Counted from the stretch's first letter, positions 1 to 13,388 are shown. The stretch: 64,000 nucleotides of DNA from Eutreptiella sp. 'Long Island Sound 2002' (GCA_964036045.1 OZ038401.1:29595492-29659491), one strand, 5' to 3'. The notes: generated by a model from the sequence alone, not told the origin. A program made the numbers and translations.

Positions 1-1617
1 GCCAAGGACGCGCAGTTGATGGCCATGCAGGATGCCAAAGAGGCGCAGTTAAGGGCTCTGCAAGACAGTCACCAGACCATCCAGAGCACAACCCGTGCAA
101 GCCACGAGATTGCGCTCAAAGAGACGATTGCCAGGTGTGTGCCCTTGGTGATTCCAGGGGACAGATGTCTGCACCATCTGCAGTATCGCCAAAATTCTCT
201 TGCTGCCGATACGCCGGCCCGGCTAAGTAGTGCAGTCGCCAGAAGCAGCTCCAGTGCAGTTTCAAGTGCAGATTTCAATTCAAGGTTCATCCGTTCATCC
301 GTTTCAGCCCCACCAGTCGCACGCGTTTGGCAGAGGTCAATCCTGGAAATGTCTGCGTCGGTCATGCCCTGGATGGTGTTCGGTTGCCGCGGTTATTGTG
401 TGGTTTTGTGATTGTGTGTTTCGACTGCCATATCGCATTCTATTGTGTTAAGAATTTCCTGAAGGGACACGAGCAATTTTTGTTGCAAACCAGGAAAGAC
501 CCAGAAACCGAACTGGCGTGATGGTCCACTATCAACCGCCAGTGGTTGCTGGATAACCGCTACGGCTCAAAGACGGCTGTTGGCGCTTGCCTGCAGCAGT
601 TTTCAGTGTACCTGCCTGTTTTGCACAGGAGTTTTCTTTTGGGCGTTTCAAGCCATCGAAAGGAATTCATTTGATGGAACACTGTCATGGGACCAGAGAA
701 CGGTCCTTTCCTGTGTTTGTGTGGTTGGGAAGTGATGGTGAGGAATTGTACGTTTGGCCGCAGGGTCGTATGGTTATGGTGGTTGTGTGTTTGGCGGTGG
801 TCCGTCGCAACCATCACCCATGGTCGCCATGTCACCACAGCTATGAGCAGATGCTGACGGAACTGCGAGTGAAGTTGCAGCAGGCAGAAATGCAGTCGGC
901 CAACAGCTCACCCAGCAGCCAAGTCTCCAGCAGCCTCTCTGATGCTGCCGCTGCGGGACTGGCGGCCCATTTGGACAAGGTATGCACCTCAGAGCACACC
1001 TTTGTGCTGCGGCGGGCAGCAACCCTGACCCAAATTACATGCACGAAAGTTGGGGTGGGTGCGGACCTTTGCCTGGGAGGGGCGCTCAGAGCTGGTTCCT
1101 GAGGGGTCGCCCTGTGAATCCGGCGGGTTCCTGTTTTGGTTGAAGGCAGCGTGCAAACAAACAAAGAAAGTGGGAGCGCAGCATGTCGAAGCCTTCGGGG
1201 CTGTCGTACGGGGCCCTGAACGGCCAACAGAGGCCTGAGTCGGGCATGAAGCTCTTCTTGCATTCAACGCGGCACTGCTTCGCACAGATGAAGCAGAAGC
1301 TCAGCAAGGTCACCGCAGACCTCCGCGTCCAGAGGTCCAGTCCCCGCGTGGGACTCCCTTACCACTCGCCGCCTGCCGAAGTGGAGTACCGGAATTGGGG
1401 ATCCAATGTCTCCTGCGGCAGTTCTGTGTCCCCGTACCAGAGCGCTCCGATGTCTCCCGTCCCCCGCGTCGCAGTATCTAACGCTTCGCTGCGCAGCCCT
1501 GAAAACCTGGCTGCGGTGGAGCGGCTGTCGCCGGGACATCGCGAGATTGAGAGTGCTGCAATGCAACCAGAACTGCCGGACAACATGTATGCTGCCGTGT
1601 TCTTAGCACAGAGTTGA
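1..1617 (+). CDS. Coiled-coil protein, 3' part (exons 1-134, 841-979, 1150-1617)
   Basis: The C-terminal 246 residues of a protein whose start lies left of the window. Exon 1-134 encodes a Gln/Ala/Lys-rich helix (heptad-like, QDAKEAQLRAL) and ends at a gtgtgt donor in phase 2. Exon 841-979 starts after cacag, supplies the one missing base, continues the helix (YEQMLTELRVKLQQAEMQ) and ends phase 0 at gtatgc. Exon 1150-1617 starts after a T-rich tract and ggcag, in phase 0, and stops at TGA. The summed exon length (741) is divisible by three. The first ~90 residues look coiled-coil; the last ~110 are Ser/Pro-rich with repeated SP sites, probably disordered and phosphorylatable. I recognise no family. 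The alternative acceptor at 1181 breaks the frame, which decides for 1149. Exon joins are inferred; no transcript was seen. Confidence 0.6.
135..840 (+). other. Intron 1 of the coiled-coil gene
   Basis: GT at 135 and AG at 839-840. The frame is closed across it in the host phase. I see nothing conserved inside; a motif resembling accgccagtggttgctgg near 537-552 recurs loosely at 25.7 and 26.0 kb. The following intron is 980-1149. Confidence 0.5.
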
Positions 1618-4600
1618 CAGACAAATACTGTGTCGGTTACTGTCCGGCCGCCGTGGTCCGTTGCCCAGCCGCCGGCAGTTACTCTGGCAGTTGCTGCGGT
1701 CGGTTACTGCCAACCACCAGTAACATCTGCGAGATTTGTGCGATGAAACTGTGGAGATGTGACCTCCGCAAAACGTGGATTTCCGGCCTCCGCCCAGAAT
1801 TCCCCGAAACGCTGTCCGAGGCGACACGCACATTCTGTGATCTCAGCCACGTAAGCGCCCTGTGCCACCGGTATGGAAGCGGGCACTCGCACGGGCTGTC
1901 CAATGGGTTAACAGCCACTGAACATGTACGGCTTCCTGAAAAGTAACCGAAACTGGATTCATTTTGAAGGTGGTGATGATGGTCTCAAGCGTCCGGGTTT
2001 CCGGTTGCCTCCACTTGATCCACGGCATTGAAGCCAAGCCAAGCACCATGTGTACAAGTGCGTGTCGTCGCAGCGTGTTAAGTTGGAAAGGGGAATAACA
2101 CACTGCAGGGGAAGGTGAGGCAGGGTGAGGCCAGATGCGGCCCCTGGGCTACTTCTGACGGGACGCAGCAATGAGGGGCTATGGAGCCATGTCTACTGAT
2201 GAAACGTGATGCACATGGCCACCAACGTTACATTGTACTCCAACAATACTTGTGCTGTGCGAGGTAGTGCTGTCCATGGTGTCTCCAGCCCCCCCGACAA
2301 CCCGAAACCCCCTGGACCCCTCAGCCCCCTCCTCCCGTTTAAGCATTCGCGAGTCCTGGGTTACGGTGCTCCACACCACTCGAAAGTTGCATATCATACA
2401 GAGAGCGGGGACAACATCGGCACAGTCACGCGAGGTCCAGAGGCGGTTCGGGCACTGTCTGGATCGCTGGTGCAGGCAAAGGAAGCGTTAGGGCGAGGGC
2501 GGTGTCCAGAGCTGCAAAAACGATGTGATCAGCGTTTCTGCTATATGCACGCTCTCTGCAGATCCTTTGCCACCACCTCCAGTGTAGCTGCTTTGATGGA
2601 GGCTGATCCTCTCCATTCTGGCCATTGGGGCTATCAATAGCATCGTCCAGCAGAAGAATGGGGCTGCAGAGGTCCCAGGGGAATAGCTGCAGCTTCCAGG
2701 GCTCCCCTGAGCTGAGCACTGATTGGATTGCGGGACCCGACAACAGCATCGTGCTCTTGCCCCTTGCTTCGCCCCTGCCCCTCGCCCCGCATCTCTGGGC
2801 CTGCAATCTTCACGTGCCTCTAGGCCGTAGTTCATGGTTGAGATTTGTAGCCAGCGTTCTGTTGTCATCATCCAACCTGGCGTGTCGTATCGTGTCGTAT
2901 CGCGGGGCTTGAGGGGATGCGTTTCTTTTGGAATGACATAGAGCCTTTCAATTGAGCCTGGAGGGAGGGCGGTTTCTTGAGGTGTTGCTTCCAGGCATGG
3001 TACATGTAGCATGGCTCTGGAAACCATTGTTGATTTGTTCGAGACTGTTCACCATGTTATTGGAGTAGTGTCGCTTTTTTTATTCAGCTGGACCTCTGGC
3101 TTGACCTTCGGCCAAGTCCCTGTGCCTTCATGTCGACAGTATGGTCCGGGATCCCCAAGCTCCCAGATCCATGGCATCATCTGTTGATGGTCCATGACCC
3201 CTAAGATGTCTCAATTATTATTTGTGGATTATTTATATTTTTTAGAGTGGGGCCAGTGCATCGTTCGACGTTCCCGCTTGATGACCGCGCACCACCTCGT
3301 TTTGTTCATTGCTACCGCCGTTCTCTGCAGCTAGAGGGGGTGGGTGTTTCCGCAGAACACCACTCCATAACGGTGCCGCAACTCCCCCTGCTGGGATTGT
3401 GCGGTGGGGGATCCACCCCCGTCCCCTCCAAACACCAAACCTGCAACTGTTGCCAGGCCCCCGGGGACCCGATTGCGGGGGCGGAAACCTGACATTCAAA
3501 TCCGTGTTCCCACGGAGAACCCCAAACGTGTGGAAAAATGACACTGCACATGAGGGGCGACTCTGTGTCAGCTTCCCACCCCATTTTTCCGTGGCGGACC
3601 TTCTGCACCCTTTGTTTTCCAAAGGTGGAAGGTTTGCGCCACAGATGAGTGCAGGCTGCTCCCTGTCCCCCCCCCCTCCCCCGTGTTCAAACAACACCAG
3701 GGGCTGTGGCCGCAATTTTTGGAGCCACAGATTTTGCGGCTGCACTTTTTCGTTGGAAACAAATTCCAATCTGAGCTTCAGCAACGGGTGCCAAACACCG
3801 ATTCCTGTGATACATTTGTACTGTCTCAAGGACCGTGGTACACAGCACAAACCCCTAAATGGTCCAATGTCGGGTAAATTGCCCTGGGCGTGCGTGTCAT
3901 ATGCTCGTGGGCAAACAACACTTTGTACAAACAACATGTACCCTTGTTTCGCAACCTTTCGTGCCGCTGCTGGTGTTTGAGCAAGGGGGGGGCTGGGTGA
4001 TAACTTTGGAAGTTTAATGTTCGCCTTGCAGGCATCGTCTAAGACCTGTGTCTCATCCGAAATTCACCAGCAGTCTGTCAGACACTTGTCGGTCATAATC
4101 ATTGCCTACAGACGCAATATGCCGAAACATCAATTGTCATTTCAGGGTAGATACACTACTCTGATGCCAGTGTCATGCCGGGTCATGTTGAGGAATTACT
4201 GCCTCTCTTTGCTACTGCTGAAATACACAATCAAGAAATGCGGAACCCTTGATTGTATTCAATGCCCCTGTTCCACTCGCTGTCCTTGACACCTTCTGAA
4301 CGCCACCAACCGCTTTGTCCAGTAGTTCTGGATGGCAGCTGAAAATGTGTCAAGCGAGCATCTTCTCCAATTGCTCATTCCGCCCACCCAAAACAATTTT
4401 GATCGTGGCCCTGAACTGAAAGAGTTGCTTGGAATGAGTGAGCCCCTGCCCTCAACAGCACTGTGTCACAGTGTGGGCTCACCGTTGCTTTTCGGAATGG
4501 GGGCTGCCGCCGTCTGACAAGGTCTTGAGCTCCAAGTCACAAGTGCTGTCTGGCCCATCAGGTGGGTGCCCCAGCACGGTCCAAAACAGGTGCCCCGTCC

Positions 4601-7600
4601 GTCCGTCCGTCTCTTACTCACCTCGGTCAGTTCATCGTCCTATCAACGAGGAGGTCTCCTCCCGTTTTGCTGACCCATTCACAGGGGGGGAAGCACTAGC
4701 GCGGGGCCTGTACAGCTAAATCGAGTCATATGCGGCCGCCTGTGTCTCCAGGTTGCACAGGGTTTGGTAGCATGGGTCATCAGTCAGACGGGATGGTTCT
4801 GTGGTGGTGATATTTGCCATGAATTCTTCTGAGAAGCAGGGGTATTGAATGTAGTGCTGAGTTGCAGCGGTGGCCGGGGTGGGATCCCGATAACGCAGGT
4901 GGTTGCAGTGTTCTGCCATTAAAATCTCCAAAGGGTGCTGCTGCAATCTGCAAGGGCTGCAGGGTTGTGCTGTTGAATTTCAGGGATGCTCATGGTGGAG
5001 CCTTGGGCTCTGCTAGAATTGCTTCAGAAGGTGTGCGTGCGGTGTGCAGAGTGCACAAGCCCCATACGGAGACCTTGGGTCTTATGTTTAGGGAGGGAGC
5101 CATAGAGGTTCCACCTTCATCAGGAGCATTAAGGAAGGGGCCATGCCATAGAGTTTCCACCTTCAACAGGAGCATTAAGCCCCAACTGTACAGCCCCCAA
5201 GCCAGTGCGTAACAAATAAACCTCACAGTCTACACACGTGAATCTTCCCCGACGGTTGGCACCAGCAAAGATGGGTTGTTCTGCTTGAGAGCCCGCAGTA
5301 CAACGCGCATACAACGGGGCAAAAGCAGGAACCGAAGATCAGTCCTTAGGATCTCCACTTGATGGGGGCTGCTGCGTGCACAGTCTGCCGGTCTGGAGCC
5401 AACGGTTCAGGAATGTGAGGAGATGGACAAAAGGAGACAAGAGGATGGGCGAGAGCATGTGCCCTGGGTGACAGTCGATTGGCTAATGGGGGGGATAGAA
5501 CAGACTGTTGTCTGGGCAGCATGGCACCCCACCGCGAGCCTGGTTGTACCTGTGTGGCCTCTCTGATGCACCTTTTTCTCAGGAGCACATTTTGGATCGG
5601 GTGCGCTGGGTACACACAAAACAAAGAGAATGGCTGTGAGCACATTATCACCCTTTGGCGTGCGTGCCGCAATCTGGCACACTTGTGTGGCACAGCACCA
5701 CGCGTGTGCACAGTGCAACAATGACGCTCTGGTGTATACAGTATTTCTGCACCACTTGTTGCACCACATACCTCTACCCACGATTTACTGATGCAGTGTA
5801 TATGCTGTGTATGACTGTATGGGGATGATGATACGGTTATGTTGACCACTGCGACACCTAGTGTTGCAGTACAGATTTGCACGAATGTTTTCTGTAACGC
5901 TGTGATTTGATATGCAGTGCTTTCAACCAGTTTTTATTATCAGGTCAAGACTATTGGAGAATTAATTGGCATGCGTGTGATTGACGTGTACTTGGTGAGT
6001 GGCAGAGGCCAGGGGGGGGGGTCCCGTTTTCCTCGGGGTGTGTTTGTGTGTGTCCGTTTTCCTCCGAGGTTCTTGGACGTCTAATAAGTTCTGCAAAGGC
6101 AATATGTACCTGTTTGCATTTGTGGTGTCACTTTCCAGATCCCAGGCAGATACTGCCGACTGTAATTTATGTATGCATTGACCAGCAAATTAGAGATCCG
6201 CCATTTTAGAGAGCATGGGTACGTGATTTACACATGCTTCCATTTGTAGATGTTGCCTGTTCTTGCATTTCACTGCGCTCCTGTGCATTGTCAGTGATGG
6301 TGTGTGGCACCCACAGGAGGCAGTCCTGACGACCGCCTTGCACAACGAGCACCAGCCCCTAGGCAGATGGTGCTTTGCCTCGCTTTGTTTTTTTTTTTTA
6401 TAGAATTGTGCTTTCATGGCTCTGGGAGGAGTTACAGTGTGTGGAGGGAAAAATTCAGGCATGTAGACAAATTTTTGACGCATGTAAGATGAAATTGAGG
6501 CATGAAGGACGAAAAATGAGGCAGGTAGGACGTTCGAGGTGGGTGCGATGACCGTTTTAGCTGTTTACCACCTGATTCTGATTCTGATCCCCATTCTTGT
6601 AACGACTTCTGATCAGACCCAGCATGTTTGTTTGACCCCGTGCCCATTCTAGTTCTGCAGAGTGTGATGCAAATTCCAGTGACAATGAAAAATGTGTTGA
6701 GATTGTTTTGGCAAAGGCAGCCAGAGGTGTGCAGTGCTTGGCACATGTTTTCAATGGCAAGTTGCACCTCACACACAATATCATGGATGATGAGGTAGTG
6801 CCCAGGCACTTCCACATACCAGAGCCCAAGCCTGAGCCTGAGGGTAAGGCAGCACCCAAGCTTGGTCCCAAAGGGTATTTGGTCACCACCTGGCATAGTG
6901 CACCTGATTTTTTCCCTTCTTCTGGGCTGCACAAGTGTCCATGGTCTTAGCCCCCCCCTCTCATCCAATGACCACCACCTTGCTAATCAATGCTTTTTTT
7001 GGCGTGAACAATGTCTAGCAACCAAATGCTGGTTGCTAGTTGTGAACTATTGCTATTGGTTGTGCAAGGGCGGGGTAAATGCACCAAGAGTGTGCCGCAA
7101 AGTGCATAGGGTTTGTGTGCAAGGGGTTGCATGCCCCCTTCTTCCACCATATGAAAGTAGTGATTAGATTGGCTGCTCACACACACGTACCAGTTGCAAT
7201 ATTTAGCCCCCCCCCCCCCTCAAAAAGTGTGTATCAATTAGTCTTTTTATGGCACCCCCCCCCCCACACACATATTGGCCTAGGCCTTGGAGGGTGCCCT
7301 TGTGCTGCCCAAGCACGTGGTGCTATTCAAGGTGGTAACTATGAATTTTGCACAAACGCGGTCATAGGGCACTGATATGACACCAAGGATGGGTGGCCAA
7401 TTGCTGTGTTTGGGTAGAAATAACAATGTTTTGGTCTAGAGGCAATTGTGTGCGGTGTATTTGTGGGCCGCAAGGGACATTTTACATTCGAAAATATGGA
7501 TGACACTATGGGATGGACTTAAGCGCAGTGCGACTACTTGGGCATGTGGCTGTACTAGAAACCCATATTTTGTGATACTTTGGGCATCATTGTTATTTGA

Positions 7601-7728
7601 CAATGGATTTTGATGCTTCTCCCACATTGGGCATGTGGCATTTTTGGAGTTTCACTGAGTTTCACCCATTTCCACCCCTTTTCACACATTTTTTGCTTGT
7701 TTCCACCACATCCACTCCTTTCTAGGTT
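1618..7728. other. Gene-poor stretch without supported gene
   Basis: Six kilobases in which no frame resembles a known family. It holds a tandem duplication of about 34 bp (5100-5134 and 5147-5180, sharing ccaccttcaacaggagcatt with few changes), C-runs at 7207-7219 and 7255-7265, and a region 3242-3980 open on both strands by chance. Bases 6951-7076 may be a decayed relative of the inverted-repeat element at 48.0 kb (shared catccaatgaccacc-like start and ttgtgcaaggg-like end). Confidence 0.5.
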
Positions 7729-7973
7729 GATTTCTACCCATCATGGGAACCCCGAGAAGGCAGGGGTGATGTAGCCATATGACTTCCCCCCACCATAACG
7801 ACCCCGAGAATCTAGGGGTGATGTAGCCATATTGATTTCTCCCCACCATGGGGACCCCAAGAAGGCAAGGGTGATGTAGCCATATTGATTTCTCCCCACC
7901 ATGGGGACCCCGAGAAAGTAGGGGTGATGTAGCTATATTGATCTCTCCCCACCATGGGGAGCCCGAGAAGGCA
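7729..7973 (+). repeat. 61-bp minisatellite, four copies
   Basis: About four tandem copies of a 60-62 bp unit with the core ggggaccccgagaaggca, then gggtgatgtagccatattga and tttctccccaccat. Copies differ by a few substitutions each. The same core, with ttatgtagcc in place of tgatgtagcc, forms the longer array at 22.3-23.4 kb, so this is a dispersed minisatellite family. Confidence 0.85.
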
Positions 7974-10255
7974 TGCCCATAGCTTCAATCGGTGGCATCC
8001 TTTGTGATATCCTGTTCAAAGTCCAAAGTATGGCAGTTGTGTATACAAAGTAATGGTTGCCATTGACAGTCTCGGCAACATTGTTTGGATTTTCCGCTGT
8101 CCCCAAGGACATTGGCCGATGCGCTCATTTGGGATCGCGAAGGACCTAAAAGGGCGAAGGGACATTATATGGATTATGAGATGGGCTCCATGGATTGTGC
8201 ATCCCCCCTCTTGTCCTGCCCCCAACCCCCCGTCTTTCTCCGGGGGTATGGATATGGGTATGCGTTGGACCCTTCTGCCAAGACCCCTCCATGCCAGGCC
8301 ACGCCCGGCCATGCTACCACGCATGCTTGGAGGTTCCTTGTTGCCCCTTCGGGTCCGCGAGGCCGCAAGGGTGGTGTCATTGCCGCCTTCGCGATAGACA
8401 CGGGGGGGTTACTTGTGAGGTGTGACCCCCCCCCCCCCCCCACCCCCCCACCCCTCCAACCCATATTAATTAGCACCTGCTTAGAACTGGCAATTTGGCT
8501 GCCAACGGCGCCCGGCAAATTTTTGGGCCTGAAAAATTTGCAACACACTTGATTTCCCCGCTTTTGTTTACATTCAAAATGCTCACAATGAGTTAGGGAA
8601 TGCCGTGCCACGTGTCTTCTTCTGCTGGTTGGGAAGCCTTTGCTGATTCACTGATTCACAGGTACATGTGTTGGAATACGGGACTGTTTTCATTTGTTGT
8701 GAGGGGTAAAACCAAATTTCACCCCACTTGTGTATATTCAAAATGCTCAGAATGAAATGGGGAATTCAAAAATGCCCCCCTAATGGAGAAAATTTTTCAA
8801 TTGCCCCCCACCCCCTCCCGGACCCCCCTGCCCATGCTGCAGAGGTTGGTGTCTAGAACTGAATTGCAGAGCCCCCCGTGGCAATAGACGGGTGAAACAT
8901 TCGGGGGGGCTAATCCTAACCATGTCATTGCATGGTGGCTGCCACTGGACGGGGAGGGTCGAATTGATGTGACCGCTAGGGTGGATGCCACGCACATGCA
9001 GGGTGATGACAGGGTAGTCCTCATATCGGACTGGTACCACTGTAGATCCTCACACAGAGAGGCTTGGACCCTGTCCAAACACTCCTGAGCCATAGGCTAA
9101 GGGTCAGAAGCCCCCACTGAGAAGAGTCCCTTGCTACCTTTGCGGAGGACTGACCTAACTGGGTGAGCCATTGGCCACATTCTCCTTTGGTGTGCATCCA
9201 CGGGCTCCAGGCCACTCGGGACAAGCAAGTGGCCAGTCCCTTCCGTGCTTAGCATCAGAGTCTGGGCATTAAAACATGGCTTTTTTCGACGTGCGGATTC
9301 TCCAAGATGCTTGCAGTGTACATACCATATCAATTGTGATACAGCACTAATACATTGAGAAGGAAGAGTTCATGTGGGGGGGGGGGGGCAGACCATTGGC
9401 CCTAGGAAACCTGCCCAGTGCGATGCACTAGTGCCTGGTTGCTACATTCATGGTCCATGGGCCGAGGGCATGCTTTCAGACCTTGCTGTTCCTGTGTGTC
9501 CAGGCAAAGGGCCGTGCACAGGGGGACGGAGGGAGGGATTGGCATACAGGCTCCATGAGGCACTAAGGGGGTTACCCATAAGGGTGGAATAGGTTTTCCA
9601 GTTGGTCCAAGACTGGGTGGCCCTGCTCACAGAGAACAGTGCAACGCCACCCTTACTTTCCCCGCACGGCAAAATGCCCGGAAGTGCCGCCCACCACTGA
9701 TCCAGAACCCCCTGGCCTGTGGTACATTTCCCACATCAGTGGTGGAGGGCACCCTCCAAATTTCATGGTCCTGGGAAAGGCTTTGTGAAGCATGCTGGCG
9801 CTGGCATGAGAGGGATCCCAAGGGGCAGCACCGTCCCACTCTCACCTATGAAAAGTACGTGTTCCCACCGTCTGTGGGCAACGATGTAGGTGATTTCCTG
9901 GATACCCAAACCATTGCCTTCACCCAGAAGTACCAGGTGGCTCATTTACTGATCTTGATAGCAATCACCCACAGAGTCCATAGACCCTCAGTCCGAGCAC
10001 AGAACTGTTGGGAACCACCTGTCCTGTGGATCACAGGCGCCATGGGTGCAAAATGCTGGAACTGCAGTGCACCGCTGTGCAGGGACATATTACCCTGCCA
10101 TTCATATTGCATGTCCTCAGGGCTTATGTCCATTTCATCTGCAGCAAGGAGGCCTCTGGTGTGCCTCTGCCACAGCACAGAAGAAATCCTTGCGCAGCAC
10201 CTCCTGTGACTGCAATCAATCACTCGGAACCCCCAAACTCTGGATGAATAGCCAG
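7974..10255. other. Gene-poor stretch
   Basis: No supported gene. C-run 8426-8441 and G-run 9376-9387. A short dispersed motif (ttcaaaatgctca, followed by atga/aatg and ggaattcaa-like bases) occurs at about 8570 and 8730 and again at about 62195. Reading frames here do not resemble known domains. Confidence 0.45.
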
Positions 10256-10460
10256 GGCTCGCCAATCGAGTGCCCCAAATGCGGCATGTCCCTTGCAGAG
10301 AAGACGGGGAAGGTGTGGTGCATTTGATGCATATATGTTTTTAGGTTAGGTTAAGTTGTCCCTCGATATACACCTACAATGTGTGCACTGACTGCCATTC
10401 CAGGCCAGTTATGCACCAGAAGGGGAAGGATTGGTGCATACCACGGGCTTGGTGTTGTGG
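10256..10460 (+). other. Possible zinc-ribbon pair, gene structure unclear
   Basis: Two frames about 120 bp apart encode similar short Cys motifs: ECPKCGMSLAEKTGKVWCI (around 10266-10325, followed by TGA) and CTDCHSRPVMHQKGKDWCI (around 10384-10440). Both have C-x2-C followed by a KGK/TGK turn and WC, reminiscent of half zinc ribbons of the ZNRD2/Auto_anti-p27 type. The frames differ (remainders 2 and 1), so an intron or decay lies between. No start or full gene could be built. It may be chance. Confidence 0.2.
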
Positions 10461-10989
10461 GGTTGTGGGGTGCTCAGTATGTGGCTGCTGCTGGTCTGGC
10501 GACCCAGCCTCACACCCCTCCAATGGGACCTGGAGTCGGATGACTTCATGGGAGCAGATAGGAGGCTCTCGAGTTACTTTAGTCCGGCCATCGCCACATT
10601 GCAGAAACAACCCTTTGTCCAAACAGAACTTTGTAGGTGTGGTTTCCGCAACTTCCTAGACCATGGAATTGTGGTCTCAAGTTTTGGTTGGGACAGATGT
10701 GGGAGGTATTTGCTGTGGTTTTTTTTAGAAGGGTTTGCTGAGAATAGGATTTGTGCTGAGCATGTGTGTCACAGGGTTGTGTAAACAACGCTGCACCTTC
10801 AACTTTGCAGTTGCACAAAGCAAGCCTCGGCCCTAGCCGAAAATCGGCCAGTGTCGGCTAGTCAGAAATTTTCCATTTTTCCAGTCGGCCAGTTCGGCTA
10901 GCAAAATTCATCAAAGGCACCTGAGGGAAAGATGGCAAGGCTGTGGAAAAATGGGGAAAATGGGACAGGGAAAAATGGAAATTTGTCCG

Positions 10990-11190
10990 AAACTGTCTCA
11001 TTTTTCTCCGATTTCTCTCCAATTTCCTACGAATTTCACACATTTTCCCTACATTTCTGGCATTTTCTCACATTTCCCCATTTCCCCCCATTTTCTCCCA
11101 TTTTCCTCCGTTTTTCTCCATTTCCCCCCATTACCACCCATTTCCCCCCATTTCCCCCCATTTTACCATTTTCCCCATTTTCCTTTACCT
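10990..11190 (+). repeat. Pyrimidine-rich short-period repeat
   Basis: About 200 bp of imperfect 9-12 bp repeats of the type catttccccc and cattttctcc, almost purely T/C on the + strand. It has no coding potential. It lies about 0.7 kb upstream of the possible first exon of the helicase gene. Confidence 0.7.
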
Positions 11191-11906
11191 CTGGAGTAGT
11201 TGGCTAATTCGGCTGTGGCTAACGCCGGCGCCTGACAAAGGGGGGGGGGGTAAGGACACGGCTTGTTAGGTGTGTGTTTCGGTCGCATGATACCCACAAT
11301 GGCACCCGTTGCCTTGGATTGTGTGGATGCTTGTGCTGTGATGGTGGTAGATGGAGGACAACAGACAGATCGACAACAGCGTGCCTGAGGCGAACAGAGC
11401 CGGATCTGTTGCATGGGTTGAGTTGCAAATCCAAATTATGATGCTGGTTCCACCACCAGAAGTGTTTGCAGTGCAAACACACACAGTATTATGGAACCGA
11501 CTCAGTCTGGCATGACTCCAGAGTCCAATCTACCCCGGCCCGACAAGAATCCTCAAGGGAAAAATCAAATTTTATTTATCACAATTTATCAAATTTTATG
11601 CAGGGATTTTTTTGTTGTGTTTGGACATCAGCCCCCTCGTCCTCCGCCCCCTACACAGCGTGCCTGGTAGGAGTAACAAGCATGAAACCAAGTGACTCGA
11701 GCCACCATGTATATCTTGATGAAATGACGTTCAGTTGTGCTATGGGGCTACATGTTGTGGCCCGATCTGTAGTGGCAGATGTCCAGCACGACAAGAATGG
11801 GTCTGTGGTTGACTATGACTCGGGACTGCAGGGCATGCAGCATTTCCCTTCGCTCCTGCCTCTGCCTTCCTCAAACCCTTCTCCCCCCCTCCCCCTTTCT
11901 TCTCAG

Positions 11907-12227
11907 TGGGGGTCTTTCTACAGCTGCACGGCGTTTCCCGCCTGCCGATACCTCATCAGCATGAAGAAGGCCCTGCCGCGTGGACCCCTGAAGCCGCAGG
12001 AGCAGTTGGTGCTGGAAATGGAGGACACGGCGACGTTCCGCGTGCATTGCCCCGCCGGTCTGGGCCACATCATGCAGCTACTACAGGACCTTGGGCATCG
12101 CCCCCTGCACTGTAACCCTCGTGAGGACTGGACCTTGGCACCTCAGCGCTGCACCGCAGTGTTCTTGCTGGAAGAATACGAGGCTGTGCACGAAACCCTC
12201 CGTGACATTATGGGCCAGCAGGCGCAG
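11907..12227 (+). CDS. Candidate upstream exon with HARP-like segment
   Basis: A GC-rich open stretch begins after an excellent acceptor (C/T tract ending ttctcag at 11906). ATG is at 11961. Residues read ATFRVHCPAGLGHIMQLLQ, then about ten residues later a conserved W, then TAVFLLEEYEAVHETL. This resembles the HARP domain of SMARCAL1 (F-x-V, a helix, then W-x-F-x-L-E-x-Y-x-x-L), with a roughly ten-residue insertion. It could end at the CAG/gtgttg donor (12228) or at gtgaca (12202); otherwise the frame runs to TGA at 12255-12257. The 12202 donor fits the phase of the helicase exon at 13389; the stronger-looking 12228 donor would need acceptor 13480. The link to the helicase is inferred from position, composition and this similarity, and is not proven. 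Confidence 0.35.
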
Positions 12228-12257
12228 GTGTTGATGGAGGTGGTGGTTTGGGGCTGA

Positions 12258-13388
12258 GGCTCAATACGGGGGAGTGTTGCTGGTGTTGCTGCTGCTGGTG
12301 TAGCTGGTGTTGTTGCTGCTGTTGCGGGCGCTGTTTTGGCTGAAACTACCCGCTGGAAATGAATCCCCAGAGCCCAGGTTTGGTGAAAGAAACAGCTTTC
12401 CGTCAGCAGTGAAAACAGCCGGTTGGAATCTGCAGATTTGGAAGGTAGTGCAAGAGAAAAATGTTGTGGTAAAAAGGGGGCACTGAAAACAAAAAATCAG
12501 GACGATGAACAGCTGAAAAATGGACTTTGATGGCTGGAAACTGTGGTTCATTGCTTGTGGGTGCATGCACCGTACAGGGATTGATTGGGGCAAAACTGCT
12601 GGTGCAAAGGATGAACGCCGCTGTGTGAAGTAGAAGTTGCAAGACAAGCGGCAACATTGAACAAAAATGAAACGGTTTCCAGTGTAGGCACTGCTGGCAA
12701 AACAAACAGGGAGAGTGAATGAGGCCAGTGAACTGGGTTGAAAAGACGGGACGGGTAAGACATGCCAAAAATTAGTCATTGAAAGAAACGAAAAAAAGGT
12801 TCCCGGGTATTTAGTGAAACATGACACCCTAAAACAACCAAATGACTATGGTATCCGGACAATACATTTATCCACCATTCTCTTTTTGGTTTGCCTGTCT
12901 ATATTGTCTCCATGCATCTCTTTGTGCATGCGTTTCTCTGTTTGCATGTATCCCAAAAAGATTGATTTTGGTTACATCTTAGATTTAGTGATATCAGTTT
13001 GTTTTCAGTGCCTCAAACAAGTAGAAAATTTACCAGGACCTGGAAATAGAGAAAAGAGAGATGTTCATTTTGTAAAAGTAGATCTGTGAGAGCGGGGTCC
13101 ACCCGGGGCATTTTTGGCTAATATGAGGGTGCTTTTTTGCTTGTAACAGGTCGGCCGGGGTTGGTGATCCTAGAATGCACTATTGTTTTAGAAGGGCTAG
13201 GGTGTCGCCTTCCCTCTGCGCAAATCCTTTCCCTTGGGGGTACCCATGTGCATCATACCTGGTAGTTTCAGCCATCTAAGTGGTTTTCCTGCTGTTCTTT
13301 TGCTGTTTGTGGGGTAGTGATGTGTCATTGTTATTGCTTCTGTTGTTTGGCCTCGTCGTTGGTGTCATTGGCTTTGTCGCCGTTTCAG
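12258..13388 (+). other. Probable intron or intergenic DNA before helicase
   Basis: No supported coding sequence. The last 100 bp before 13389 are T-rich (gttgttt-type runs) and end gtttcag, as expected for a branch and pyrimidine tract. The open frame reading through it gives a false hydrophobic leader, so it should not be taken as a signal peptide. Confidence 0.45.

Noticed and set aside
3242-3980. Frames of over 220 residues on both strands
   Set aside because: No domain, no clear start, Pro/Cys/Gly-rich composition and poly-C inside; both cannot be real and neither is supported.
7729-7973. CRISPR-like array
   Set aside because: Whole units repeat, with no unique spacers of constant length, in a eukaryotic context; it is a minisatellite.
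13280-13388. Hydrophobic leader on the helicase (Leu/Phe/Val-rich)
   Set aside because: It lacks an ATG, is the translation of a T-rich intron end, and is followed by a good acceptor at 13388.
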